Shown here in pieces: positions 25,196-34,647 of a stretch of 64,000 bases of DNA (its first letter is position 1; the number at the start of each line of letters is the position of its first letter). The stretch lies in NCBI GenBank assembly GCA_965242805.1, contig CBDETD010000002.1, positions 4,526,001-4,590,000 of the forward strand, written 5' to 3'. Source of the DNA: JANQEU01 sp965242805. GTDB lineage: Bacteria; Bacteroidota; Bacteroidia; Cytophagales; Cyclobacteriaceae. The translations under genes and the position numbers were made by a program. The notes below the pieces were generated by a model. It saw only the letters and a list, made by a program, of their open reading frames with translations, had not been told where the DNA came from and did not search any database.

Positions 25196-28100
25196 TTGCA
25201 AAGTAAAGTGGCAAAGATATATAAGAGGCTAGTAAAGGCTTTGTTATGGATTACAATGTCTCTTCTGTTTCTATTACTACTCATTGTAATAGTTATTCAG
25301 GTTCCTCGTATTCAATATATTGCAGTGAACGGTATAATAACCGCGATCGAATCAGGGTCAGAACATAGGATTGAAATTGGTTCGGTAGATATCGATTGGT
25401 TTGATGCTGGTACATTGCACGATGTGGTCCTTTATGATTTTCAGGATCATCTAATGTTCAAAGCAAATACAGTCCATGTGGATTTCGATCTACTTGACCT
25501 CTACTCGGACAGGAGACTAAGCCTCGATAAAATCAGTATCGATACAGCTTCATTTTTCCTCAGAAAGTACAATGACAGCACCAGTATCAACTTTTCGGTG
25601 TTTCTGAAAAGCTTGAACAAGGAACCAAAAGAAGAACCATTGATTATATCAACAGATCAATTGGAGATTTCCCAGTTAGAGTTGAAGTACGATCATGATT
25701 TACGGCCTTTCATGTCAAAACCCAGGTTTGATTATAATCACTTTGCCTTTAATATCAATGATTTCATTCTGCAGGAACTATTGATAAAATCTGGTGAGAT
25801 CCATGCAGACTTAACCAATTTCATGGGTATTGATCAAAGCGGTTTGGAGATCGAAGAATTCCTGGCAAAAATACATTTCACCCAGCAGAGTCTGATGTTG
25901 AAAGAGACCAGGATCCAAACTCCTCATAGTACAATAGGGGATCAGCTCAATTTTCATTATTCAACTCCTTCAAATCTTGGATATATTATTGATAGCGTTC
26001 GATTAGAGTGGCAGTTGAGGGATGCTGTAATTGGTCATGAGGATTTAAAATACTTTTCCGAACTCAAGAAATGGAATGAAAAGGTTCTTTTAAACGCTGA
26101 TTTATCTGGGACGATCAGCAGATTAGTATTTAAGAATACAAGGGTCTTGTTGGAGGATAATTCTTCCTTCTATGGAAATGTGGAGTTCATTGGACTACCC
26201 GATTGGAGAAATACCTTTATCGACCTTAGTGTACAAAATGCGAAGTTAATCGAAAGTCGTGCTCTGAGTTTCTTTGGGGATACTCCAATCAATCCCGGTG
26301 AACTTCAGTTTTCCGGCTCTTTGATAGGGTTCATTAATGATTTTGTTGCAACCGGTGACTTTATAACCCGAGGCGGGAAGGTATATTCCGACTTAAATCT
26401 CAAATTGACAAATGACCTTTCGGAAGCAAGGTATATTGGAAAACTTCGCTTATTGGATTTTCATGTAAATGATGTTACGTCCATAAATACCAATCTGATT
26501 TTGGACTTTAATGGTCGAGTCGATGGAAAAGGTCTCACAAAAAATTCGGCTGATTTTAATTTAGATGCTGAGATTTCTGATCTGAAATATGGTAAGTATC
26601 AGTTTGATTCATTCACTGCGAACGGAAGGTTTAAATCAAATTTCTTTGCGGGTTCCGTAAATCTTACAGATGATGAAATAAACATTGATGGAAATGCTAA
26701 AATTGATTTCAGTGTACCACAAGAAGTGATTGAAGTGGACATTCGCGTTGATTCTGTTGATCTATACTCATTGGGATTATCGAGAAAACCTATCAAAGTA
26801 TCAACAGACATCGATATTGATCTGCATGATCTGAATGTCAATGATGCCACGGGGAATCTAAGATTGCAAAACATTCAGGTTATACAAGAAGGGGATTCAA
26901 TTGAGGTTGATGCCATTGAGATCGTGTCCTCGGCCGACGTTTTAAAGACATACTCGGTGTTTTCTCCTGATTTCCAATTTACTATACAGGGCAATTTCAG
27001 GATTACGGATCTGATCAAAGATCTCCCAAGGACAGTGAGAGAGTACCGCAATTTTTTCACAGAAGAATACTCTCAAATTGTCGAATACTATGATACCGCC
27101 ATTGTAAGGAATGAGTATTACGCAGATTTTCAACTAAAAGCGGCTAACCTGGGGAGGTATTTGGATTTTATTGGGATTCCCGCCGACTTTTCCGGTGATC
27201 TTGAAATGGAAATTTCTTATCAACAAAGGAGTGATGTCAACTTCAATTTTTTCATGGAGGTTGACACCTTCAAATTAGGTAATCGGATCTTCAGTGGTAA
27301 TTCGGTGGAGGTTAATGCAAGTAAGGATCTGGATTCTCTCGGGGTGCTGGCATTAATATATTTAGCCTCCGATAAGCAGGTATGGGATGTTGTCTCTACT
27401 ACAGAGAAGTTAGTTTGTGAGTCGATTTGGAATAATAATAATCTGGATCTTGGGCTCTCTTTAAAACAACCAAACAACAATAATGAAGCAAAGATCAATG
27501 CGGATATCGATCTCAGACCTGACAGCATATCCATCAGATTTTACTCATCACTTTTGAAAGCATTTGATCGACCATGGACAATTAGTAGCGAGAATGAGAT
27601 CCTTTTCCTCAAGGACAAAATTCTCATTAACGATTTACAACTGTACAACCAGGATCAGTCCATCAAGGCCGATGGTGTGATTTCGGATAGTCTTGTGACA
27701 CTCGTGGAATTTGATTTTGAGAATTTCGAATTAAAAAATATTTCTGCCGTTTTACCGAAGAGCTTTGACGGAGTCCTTAATGGAAAGGCAAGGGTAACAA
27801 GGATCAATGGGGGTGACCCGGTCAGATTTGAGTCCCAATCTACAATTGATAGTTTACAATTCGAGAATATACTCGTCGGCAATTTGTCAGGAAGATCATC
27901 CTGGGATCGGGATCAAGGGGGTATTATTATCGATTATCAATTGGAGAACGCAAATATTGAAACCGTGAAACTCGATGGGCTCTTAAGACCTTTTGATCCA
28001 GATAATCAAGTGGATTTGAAAGCCAGGTTCAACAAAGCCAATTTCAATGTAATTGAGCCATTCTTCAGTTCACTGGTATCAAACGTTTCCGGATTTGCAA

Positions 28101-29671
28101 CAGGAGAGGTAGTTGTCAAAGGAAGACTACAGCAACCACTTCTGGAGGGTGGAGCAAGATTGGAGAATGGGAATGTTACTCTCAATTACTTAAATACGAC
28201 TTACACCTTTGAAGGCAATACTACATTCAAGGAGAACGCAGTGATTTTCGAAAATTTTAAAGTGACAGATCGTTTTCAGAATAATGCTTCAGTCCAGGGG
28301 GAACTTCAGCACAAATATTTCAAAGATTTCCAATCAAATATTCAGGTCGCTCATGAATCATTTGAATTATTGAATACAACAATTAGCCAGAATGATCTGT
28401 ATTATGGGAATGCATATTCTACAGGAACGATAGAGTTGACAGGACCTATAAGCAACATACTGATAAAAGGTGATGTGACAACAGGACCCAATACTCGTAT
28501 ATACATTCCTTTCACCGATGATTCAGAAGTTCAGACGCAAGATTATATTAAATTCATAAGCAAGACGGACACCACAATAAGTGTGGATTTTGTTGAACCG
28601 GTTGATCTTCGAGGTATAAATCTGGATTTTAATGTAAATGTGACCAATGACGCTTATTCTGAGCTGATTTTTGATCCCCGAACCGGTGATATAATTCGTG
28701 GTAGAGGAACTGGAAACCTGCAGTTGACTACCGATTCTGATGGCAATTTCGAGTTATTTGGGTCCTTGGAAGTCAGTGAGGGCGCTTACAATTTTACCAC
28801 TAGCTTTATAAATAAAGAATTTCAGCTAAAGCCCGGGGGTACTATAAAGTGGTATGGTGACCCTTATGGAGGGCAGTTAGATCTGGAAGCAACCTATCGA
28901 CAGTTGGCGGATCCCAACGATTGGAGATCATCATTTGGAGATGATAATGAAGTTTCCCAAAAAGCACCGGTTCTTGTGAATCTGGGTCTTACGGGACCTA
29001 TGATGTCACCAACTATAGATTTCAAACTTGAATTGGAGGAACAATCTTCTTCAGGATTTGGTGATCAATCAAATTGGCGGACCTTGATCGCTGCTATTAA
29101 TAGTAATGAAGAGGAGTTGAAGCGACAGGTATTCAGTTTATTAATACTTCGGAAGTTTACTGAAGAAGAAAGCTTTGTGGTGTCGGGCAACAACGTCATT
29201 GGGTCCAGTGTCAGCGAGTTTGTCAGTAATCAGCTTAGCTACTGGCTAAATCAGGTAGACGAGAATCTAGAGATCAGCATTGATCTGGGTACTCTTGATC
29301 AGGATGCTCTAAATACCTTTCAATTAAGACTCGCGTATACGTTTCTCGATGGAAGACTTCGGATCTCTAAAGATGGAGTTGTAACTCGAGTTGTGGAAGA
29401 AGGAAACACTAATCTGGCAAATTCTATCCTTGGTGATTGGTCTATTGAGTATTTGCTCAGTGTTGATGGAAAACTTCGGGTAAAAGTATTCAGCAAAACG
29501 GATCAAACTTTGGCAACACAGAGTGAAATGAATCAGCAACCAGGTGTGAGTATTCGTTATGTTCAGTCTTTCGATGAGCTTAAAGAGTTCTTCGGGTTGA
29601 ATAATAAGGAAGAAAAGAGAGACCAGGCTTCTGCTGCACCGATACCTCCGGGAAATTTCCTAAAACCTTGA
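25196..29671 (+). CDS. tamB: TamB/DUF490-type translocation and assembly protein
   Basis: About 1491 residues. A single N-terminal membrane anchor (ALLWITMSLLFLLLLIVIVI) is followed by a very long repetitive beta-rich periplasmic region, as in AsmA-like bridge proteins. The C-terminal DUF490 segment contains GTLDQDALNTFQLRLAYTFL and RISKDGVVTRVV. The family carries lipid or helps outer membrane protein assembly between the two membranes. The start is a TTG with a strong Shine-Dalgarno. No TamA-like gene is adjacent. A hairpin lies between it and the photolyase gene. Confidence 0.9.
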   Translation: MQSKVAKIYKRLVKALLWITMSLLFLLLLIVIVIQVPRIQYIAVNGIITAIESGSEHRIEIGSVDIDWFDAGTLHDVVLYDFQDHLMFKANTVHVDFDLLDLYSDRRLSLDKISIDTASFFLRKYNDSTSINFSVFLKSLNKEPKEEPLIISTDQLEISQLELKYDHDLRPFMSKPRFDYNHFAFNINDFILQELLIKSGEIHADLTNFMGIDQSGLEIEEFLAKIHFTQQSLMLKETRIQTPHSTIGDQLNFHYSTPSNLGYIIDSVRLEWQLRDAVIGHEDLKYFSELKKWNEKVLLNADLSGTISRLVFKNTRVLLEDNSSFYGNVEFIGLPDWRNTFIDLSVQNAKLIESRALSFFGDTPINPGELQFSGSLIGFINDFVATGDFITRGGKVYSDLNLKLTNDLSEARYIGKLRLLDFHVNDVTSINTNLILDFNGRVDGKGLTKNSADFNLDAEISDLKYGKYQFDSFTANGRFKSNFFAGSVNLTDDEINIDGNAKIDFSVPQEVIEVDIRVDSVDLYSLGLSRKPIKVSTDIDIDLHDLNVNDATGNLRLQNIQVIQEGDSIEVDAIEIVSSADVLKTYSVFSPDFQFTIQGNFRITDLIKDLPRTVREYRNFFTEEYSQIVEYYDTAIVRNEYYADFQLKAANLGRYLDFIGIPADFSGDLEMEISYQQRSDVNFNFFMEVDTFKLGNRIFSGNSVEVNASKDLDSLGVLALIYLASDKQVWDVVSTTEKLVCESIWNNNNLDLGLSLKQPNNNNEAKINADIDLRPDSISIRFYSSLLKAFDRPWTISSENEILFLKDKILINDLQLYNQDQSIKADGVISDSLVTLVEFDFENFELKNISAVLPKSFDGVLNGKARVTRINGGDPVRFESQSTIDSLQFENILVGNLSGRSSWDRDQGGIIIDYQLENANIETVKLDGLLRPFDPDNQVDLKARFNKANFNVIEPFFSSLVSNVSGFATGEVVVKGRLQQPLLEGGARLENGNVTLNYLNTTYTFEGNTTFKENAVIFENFKVTDRFQNNASVQGELQHKYFKDFQSNIQVAHESFELLNTTISQNDLYYGNAYSTGTIELTGPISNILIKGDVTTGPNTRIYIPFTDDSEVQTQDYIKFISKTDTTISVDFVEPVDLRGINLDFNVNVTNDAYSELIFDPRTGDIIRGRGTGNLQLTTDSDGNFELFGSLEVSEGAYNFTTSFINKEFQLKPGGTIKWYGDPYGGQLDLEATYRQLADPNDWRSSFGDDNEVSQKAPVLVNLGLTGPMMSPTIDFKLELEEQSSSGFGDQSNWRTLIAAINSNEEELKRQVFSLLILRKFTEEESFVVSGNNVIGSSVSEFVSNQLSYWLNQVDENLEISIDLGTLDQDALNTFQLRLAYTFLDGRLRISKDGVVTRVVEEGNTNLANSILGDWSIEYLLSVDGKLRVKVFSKTDQTLATQSEMNQQPGVSIRYVQSFDELKEFFGLNNKEEKRDQASAAPIPPGNFLKP

Positions 29672-29677
29672 TCATCA

Positions 29678-29703
29678 AACAACCTTCCTCTCCGGTTGTT
29701 TTC
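29678..29703 (+). terminator. Intrinsic terminator after tamB
   Basis: AACAACC and GGTTGTT form a 7-bp stem around TTCCTCTCC, followed by TTC. The T tract is weak. Confidence 0.5.
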
Positions 29704-29708
29704 ATTGT

Positions 29709-31010
29709 ATGCAAAAAGAAGTATCGATTTTTTGGTTTAGAAGGGATTTAAGGTTGGATGACAATACAGGGTTGTTTCATTCATTGAAAGGCCCCTATCC
29801 GGTTCTACCAGTATTTATATTTGATCCGGAAATTCTTGATAAACTTGAAGATAAGCATGATGCTCGGGTTTCGTTCCTTCATATGGAACTAGGTCGAATC
29901 AAGAAAGAGCTTTCTTCTTTGGGAACAGATTTATGTATAATAAATGGAAAACCAATTGAAGTCTTCAGGAAGCTTTTCAACTCATACGTGGTAAAATCGA
30001 TATTTACCAACAGAGACTACGAACCGTATTCTATTTCAAGGGACGAGGAAATCAACGAATTCGCCAAAGAAAACGGAGCCACATTCCATAGCTACAAGGA
30101 TCAGGTTCTATTCGAAAAGGGTGAAATTCTTTCAGGGTCCGGAGAACCCTATAAAGTATTTACCCCCTTCAAAAAACGTTGGCTACAGAAACTTAATGAG
30201 GAAGAAGATACTTCAATGGTACTGGACAACGAAGTGTCCAACTTCGTAAAAGGCGAAGTCTTTCATTTTCCGAGCTTAAACGAAATTGGTTTCAAATCGT
30301 CTTCCATTAGCTTTCCTGATCGAAAAATTCCTTTACAGATCATAAGTAAATATGGTGAAGAAAGGGACTATCCGGCAAAAGATGCGACGAGTAGATTGGG
30401 AATACATTTCAGGCATGGAACGGTGAGTATCCGAGATGCTGTACGGTCTGCAAGGAAATTATCGGATATCTGGTTGAATGAATTGATCTGGCGCGAATTT
30501 TATAGCCATATTTTGGCCTGGTTTCCCCATGTAGTCAACAATTCCTTCAAACCAAAGTATGACCTCATCCCATGGATAAACAATACCGAATCCTTTGAAA
30601 AATGGTGCAAGGGAATCACAGGATACCCCTTGGTTGACGCCGGGATGAGGCAGTTGAATGAAACAGGTTATATGCACAATCGGGTCAGGATGCTGACAGC
30701 AAGTTTTCTTACCAAGCACTTATTGATTGATTGGCGTTTGGGGGAAGCTTATTTTGCGAAGAAGTTATTGGATTTTGAACTTGCATCCAATAATGGAGGA
30801 TGGCAATGGGCTGCCGGCACTGGAACAGATGCACAGCCATACTTCAGGGTTTTTAATCCATCTAACCAAATTGAGAAATTTGACCGACAGCTAACTTACG
30901 TAAAGAAATGGATCCCTGAATTTGGGACGAGCAGCTATCCTGAGCCAATTGTGGACCATAAATTTGCTAGACAAAGAGCAATTGACACCTATAAACAAGC
31001 TTTACAGTAA
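29709..31010 (+). CDS. Cryptochrome/DNA photolyase family protein
   Basis: 433 residues. The N-terminal antenna domain begins SIFWFRRDLRLDDNTGLFH. The C-terminal FAD domain contains WLNELIWREFYSHIL, GYPLVDAGMRQLNETGYMHN and GTGTDAQPYFRVFNP. The C-terminal motifs match class I cyclobutane pyrimidine dimer photolyases, which use blue light to repair UV damage. A cryptochrome-like role is possible but less likely. It follows tamB closely. Confidence 0.92.
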   Translation: MQKEVSIFWFRRDLRLDDNTGLFHSLKGPYPVLPVFIFDPEILDKLEDKHDARVSFLHMELGRIKKELSSLGTDLCIINGKPIEVFRKLFNSYVVKSIFTNRDYEPYSISRDEEINEFAKENGATFHSYKDQVLFEKGEILSGSGEPYKVFTPFKKRWLQKLNEEEDTSMVLDNEVSNFVKGEVFHFPSLNEIGFKSSSISFPDRKIPLQIISKYGEERDYPAKDATSRLGIHFRHGTVSIRDAVRSARKLSDIWLNELIWREFYSHILAWFPHVVNNSFKPKYDLIPWINNTESFEKWCKGITGYPLVDAGMRQLNETGYMHNRVRMLTASFLTKHLLIDWRLGEAYFAKKLLDFELASNNGGWQWAAGTGTDAQPYFRVFNPSNQIEKFDRQLTYVKKWIPEFGTSSYPEPIVDHKFARQRAIDTYKQALQ

Positions 31011-31040
31011 CAACATCTCAAAAAGGTCTTTCCATTTTAC

Positions 31041-31048
31041 TACTTTTG
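31041..31048 (+). promoter_or_regulatory. Bacteroidota -7 box for rnpB
   Basis: TACTTTTG fits TAnnTTTG and lies directly before the RNase P RNA, so transcription would begin within a few bases of its 5' stem. No TTTG -33 box is evident. Confidence 0.5.
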
Positions 31049-31050
31049 AA

Positions 31051-31426
31051 ATGCAAGCTAGTTCATCGCTCCCCGATATTCGGGGGGAGGAAAGTCCGGG
31101 CAACATAGAGCACCGTACTTCCTAACAGGAAGTTCTTTGATTATTCAAGGAAAGAAAGTGCAACAGAAAGTATACCGTCCGCCAGCTGGCGGATAAGGGT
31201 GAAATGGTGAGGTAAGAGCTCACCGGGTCAAATGTGAATTGGACCGCGATGGTAAACCTTGCGGGTTGAAAGGTCAAATAGATCCTGCGTTTTGAGAGTT
31301 GCTCGCTCAAGTGGGAAGGGTAGACCGTTTGATCCCTGGTGTGAACCTGGGGCTAGATAAATGATGAACCTCCTTTCGACGTGTCGAAAAGGATGTACAG
31401 AACCCGGCTTATTGGCTTGCATTTTT
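31051..31426 (+). ncRNA. rnpB: RNase P RNA (type A)
   Basis: The catalytic RNA that trims tRNA 5' ends. The P4 strand GAGGAAAGTCCGGGC is at 31087-31101 and its partner ACAGAACCCGGCTTA at 31397-31411. The ends ATGCAAGC and GCTTGCAT pair to close P1, which fixes the boundaries to within a few bases. Internal helices such as GTCCGCCAGCTGGCGGAT are visible. It is about 375 nt, a normal length. No protein gene shares it. Confidence 0.93.
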
Positions 31427-31439
31427 AATTTTATGTGAA

Positions 31440-32597
31440 ATGACCAAGATCCTGATTGTTGACGATGAAAAACCCATCAGGGATACTCTTAAAGAGATCC
31501 TTGAATTTGAAAAATACAGTGTCGATGAAGCTGAAGATGGTGCAATTGCTTTAAAGAAATTAAAATCGGAGGAATTCGATCTTGTTCTTTGTGATATCAA
31601 GATGCCGAAAATGGACGGAGTAGAATTGTTGGAAGCCGTACATCTTGAGGGGTTGTCGATTCCGTTCATAATGATCTCCGCCCATGGGACAATTGAAACA
31701 GCAGTTGAAGCGACGAAAAAGGGAGCATTTGACTTTATTCAAAAACCACCTGACCTCAATCGTCTCCTGTTGACTATAAGAAATGCACTGGAGAAATCAG
31801 ATCTTGTTCAGGAAACTAAAACCCTGAAAAGGAAAATATCAAAAACCATTGATATAATAGGTGAGTCCAAAGCCATTTCAGAAGTCAAAGACTCCATTGA
31901 AAAAGTTGCTCCCACAGAAGCCAGGGTGTTAATTACCGGTTCGAATGGTACAGGTAAAGAGCTAGTTGCCAGATGGTTACATGAAAAGAGTCAACGTGCT
32001 GATAAACCTTTGGTAGAAGTTAACTGCGCTGCTATTCCTGCAGAGTTAATTGAGAGTGAATTGTTTGGGCATGAAAAGGGATCCTTCACCTCTGCACATA
32101 AACAGAGAATAGGAAAATTTGAACAAGCGAATGGTGGTACTCTTTTTCTCGATGAAGTAGGCGATATGAGTTTATCTGCCCAGGCAAAAGTGCTTAGGGC
32201 ACTACAAGAACATACAATAACCAGGGTTGGTGGAGATAAAGCGATAAAAGTCAATGTAAGGGTAATTGCTGCGACCAACAAAAACCTGAAGAAAGAAATC
32301 GAGGATACTAAGTTTCGTGAAGATCTATATCATAGACTGAGTGTGATCCTTATTAAGGTCCCTAACCTTAAGGATCGGAAAGAAGATATTCCATTGTTGG
32401 TAGATTATTTTTTAGACGTTGTTGCTGAGGAATATGGAGCATCCAAGAAAGAGATCACAAAAGAAGCGATCAAACTCCTGGAGTCCTTTGCGTGGACGGG
32501 AAATATTCGGGAATTAAGAAATGTAATCGAACGATTAGTAATATTGTCCGGAACTGAGATTACAGATTCGGATGTGAAGAAATATGCCGATTATTGA
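31440..32597 (+). CDS. NtrC-type response regulator without a DNA-binding domain
   Basis: 385 residues: receiver domain (1-120, phospho-acceptor D52), linker, then a sigma-54 AAA+ domain. Walker A GSNGTGKE is at 167-174 and Walker B TLFLDEVGD at 234-242. The sigma-54 contact loop, normally GAFTGA, reads GSFTSA at 214-219. The protein ends at NIRELRNVIERLVI plus about 20 residues, so the usual C-terminal Fis-type helix-turn-helix is absent. No histidine kinase is adjacent. It may be recruited from solution or through a partner. It follows rnpB closely. Confidence 0.9.
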   Translation: MTKILIVDDEKPIRDTLKEILEFEKYSVDEAEDGAIALKKLKSEEFDLVLCDIKMPKMDGVELLEAVHLEGLSIPFIMISAHGTIETAVEATKKGAFDFIQKPPDLNRLLLTIRNALEKSDLVQETKTLKRKISKTIDIIGESKAISEVKDSIEKVAPTEARVLITGSNGTGKELVARWLHEKSQRADKPLVEVNCAAIPAELIESELFGHEKGSFTSAHKQRIGKFEQANGGTLFLDEVGDMSLSAQAKVLRALQEHTITRVGGDKAIKVNVRVIAATNKNLKKEIEDTKFREDLYHRLSVILIKVPNLKDRKEDIPLLVDYFLDVVAEEYGASKKEITKEAIKLLESFAWTGNIRELRNVIERLVILSGTEITDSDVKKYADY

Positions 32598-32600
32598 CTG

Positions 32601-32729
32601 TTAGATCCTGGCAGGTTCTTTTTTCTCAATTTCTGGGGTATCTGCCTGAGCGTAAGTAGGACACAATCGCTGTGTACATGCGCTAAACCCAACAATTACT
32701 AGAGCGAATATCAGTGTTTTAATCTTCAT
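32601..32729 (-). CDS. Very small lipoprotein
   Basis: 42 residues: MKIKTLIFALVIVGFSAC with the lipobox FSAC, cysteine at 18. It is followed by TQRLCPTYAQADTPE and a Lys/Glu-rich tail. Ending four bases from the convergent response-regulator gene, it is too short for many gene finders. Tiny Bacteroidota lipoproteins with a CPTYA-like segment after the lipid cysteine do occur, but their role is unknown. Confidence 0.7.
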   Translation of the reverse strand: MKIKTLIFALVIVGFSACTQRLCPTYAQADTPEIEKKEPARI

Positions 32730-32849
32730 CGTATGATACCAGTTAAAGTCCTATTTGTAAAAGTATTAATATTCTGGTAGACAGTCAAAAATAAGAAGGT
32801 CAACCTTCCTAAACAACCATGGAAGGGAATAAATATTGTATGAACGGGA

Positions 32850-33821
32850 CTAAATCATCAGGTTACAACCTCTGATATCGGAGTTATCAAAACGACCAAG
32901 TACTTCAAATTGGCCATTTTTAAGCCTTTTTCCGAGATCCTTAGTTTCTATAAAAGAACATGTATCAACATTTGCAAGGTCGATGACATTTATTCCTCCA
33001 ATTTTTCCTTCCTCAAGGTATTCAAAAGGGTCATTAACATCTCTGATTAACGTTTTGGCCCATCCAGGGAAACTAAACATTCCATCTTTTTTGGAGTATG
33101 CCTGGGAGAGAAGTTCGGTCATACCATATTCTGATTGAATTACACTCAAAGAATATCCATTTGCCAATTTCTGGTGTAATTCCTCCCTTGTTATCTCTTT
33201 TCGACGACCTTTCATGCCTCCTGTTTCGATCAGCACAAGGTTATCAGACCTTATATTTCGATCTTGAATAAGATCGAGTAAGGCGTAACTGACCCCAAAG
33301 AGGACCTTATTTTCTTCATTTTCCAGGATCCCTCTAAGTTTCTCATGATTTTCCAGAAAATATCCCGATGTACCTCCACATTTTATCATGAAATGATTGA
33401 CCATATGGATCAATGAAGAGTTTTTTTGCTCCTGATACGAAGGCAATAGTCCGTAAACGGAGAAATTTGAAAGACCACCAAAGAAATTCTCAAAGATCAC
33501 TGTGGAGATATGATGGTAGAATTCCCGGTCCTTTAAATGATGCTTACTTTTTCCCGTGAAGGTCGTTCCACTGGATAGAAAGACCTCTTGTGATGCCCAT
33601 TCTCCACATTTTAACTCATGAAGTTTAAAAAATTCGATAGGAACAAACGGAATTTTAGTGATTGATAGGACGTTTTTTGGGGTTTTACCCAGATATCGGC
33701 AGTACTCTTTGTAGGTGGGATTTTGACTATATTGATAATTGAACACCTCCATTGCACAATCTTGGAATGTGTCTTCGTTTATTGTAGTGATCTCCTTTTT
33801 GAAACTTTCGACAAAAGACAT
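32850..33821 (-). CDS. LuxE-like acyl-protein synthetase/acyltransferase
   Basis: 323 residues. It resembles the LuxE acyl-protein synthetase of bacterial bioluminescence: IPFVPIEFFKLHELK at about 57-71, the acyl/AMP-binding stretch FLSSGTTFTGKSKHH at 81-95, and QSEYGMTELLSQAY further on. No luxA, B, C or D gene is near, so bioluminescence is not implied. In Bacteroidota such genes occur singly and presumably activate a fatty acid for an unknown acceptor. Confidence 0.75.
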   Translation of the reverse strand: MSFVESFKKEITTINEDTFQDCAMEVFNYQYSQNPTYKEYCRYLGKTPKNVLSITKIPFVPIEFFKLHELKCGEWASQEVFLSSGTTFTGKSKHHLKDREFYHHISTVIFENFFGGLSNFSVYGLLPSYQEQKNSSLIHMVNHFMIKCGGTSGYFLENHEKLRGILENEENKVLFGVSYALLDLIQDRNIRSDNLVLIETGGMKGRRKEITREELHQKLANGYSLSVIQSEYGMTELLSQAYSKKDGMFSFPGWAKTLIRDVNDPFEYLEEGKIGGINVIDLANVDTCSFIETKDLGKRLKNGQFEVLGRFDNSDIRGCNLMI

Positions 33822-33853
33822 GAGTTATGAAATGGAGTAAGGGAAACAGGCAC

Positions 33854-33861
33854 TAAATTTG
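33854..33861 (+). promoter_or_regulatory. Bacteroidota -7 box for the lipoprotein gene
   Basis: TAAATTTG fits TAnnTTTG, 15 bases before the ATG at 33877. The -33 region is not convincing. Confidence 0.5.
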
Positions 33862-33876
33862 TACTAGTTCTTGAAG

Positions 33877-34647
33877 ATGAACAAGAAATTATCACAGATT
33901 ATATTATTATTAGTCCTTATTGGGTTGGGAAGTTGTTTCGAACCTCCGGAGTACTCTGTGGTCCCTTTCATAGAATTTGATAACATTCGGTTTGTTGACC
34001 TTGATGATAGCCAGGATTCGCTTATCCTGACATTCAAATTTCAGGACGGGGATGGTGATATAGGTATTGATAATAATGATGTCTTTCCTCCATATCATTC
34101 TTTCAATTATGCAATAGATGCTGACGGTCAATTTGTGGAACTTGGAGACACTTCAATTGCTTATCCGGTGATCCTGGTGGATCGATTTGGTGAGTTCCGT
34201 TGGGGCACTTTTGCTACCGAAGAATTCGAGTTTCCTCCATTTAATTGTAAGAATTACACGTTCGAGGAAGACATATTTGCTGATTCTTTAGATCCCGATC
34301 AAACGGATACAGTATTGATTCAACAAAATATCTACTCCAATAATATTATTGTAGATTTTTACCGTAAGAGATTAGGTGTTTACGAGAATATTACTGCTGA
34401 ATTTTCAGCGGCGCAACCCAATTGTCCGGAAACTTTCGATAGCCGATTCCCAATATTTGACCGCTCCAACATTGGTAGATCCCTGGAGGGAAAGATCTCT
34501 TATGCAATGCTTTCTTCCGGATTCAAATCGGTCCTAACCGCGAATGACACGATTCGAATTGAGTTTTACATTTTTGATCAGGCTTTGAACCAAAGCAATG
34601 TGGCTTTCACTGAAGACTTTACTTTACAGGGGTTGCTAGAACGCTAG
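33877..34647 (+). CDS. Hypothetical lipoprotein
   Basis: 256 residues. The signal peptide has lipobox LGSC with the modified cysteine at 20. The body is acidic and beta-rich with short Asp-rich stretches such as FQDGDGDIGIDNNDVFPP, which resemble calcium-binding loops. No known domain is recognised. The stop overlaps the convergent E1 gene by four bases. An in-frame TTG six bases earlier is the other start choice. Confidence 0.75.
   Translation: MNKKLSQIILLLVLIGLGSCFEPPEYSVVPFIEFDNIRFVDLDDSQDSLILTFKFQDGDGDIGIDNNDVFPPYHSFNYAIDADGQFVELGDTSIAYPVILVDRFGEFRWGTFATEEFEFPPFNCKNYTFEEDIFADSLDPDQTDTVLIQQNIYSNNIIVDFYRKRLGVYENITAEFSAAQPNCPETFDSRFPIFDRSNIGRSLEGKISYAMLSSGFKSVLTANDTIRIEFYIFDQALNQSNVAFTEDFTLQGLLER

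Noticed and set aside
31050..31430. Frames across the RNase P RNA region (31122-31422)
   Set aside because: The segment matches the conserved core of RNase P RNA and its ends pair, so these frames are not genes.
32850..33821. Bioluminescence gene cluster
   Set aside because: The LuxE-like gene stands alone with no luciferase or reductase genes, so light production is not supported.
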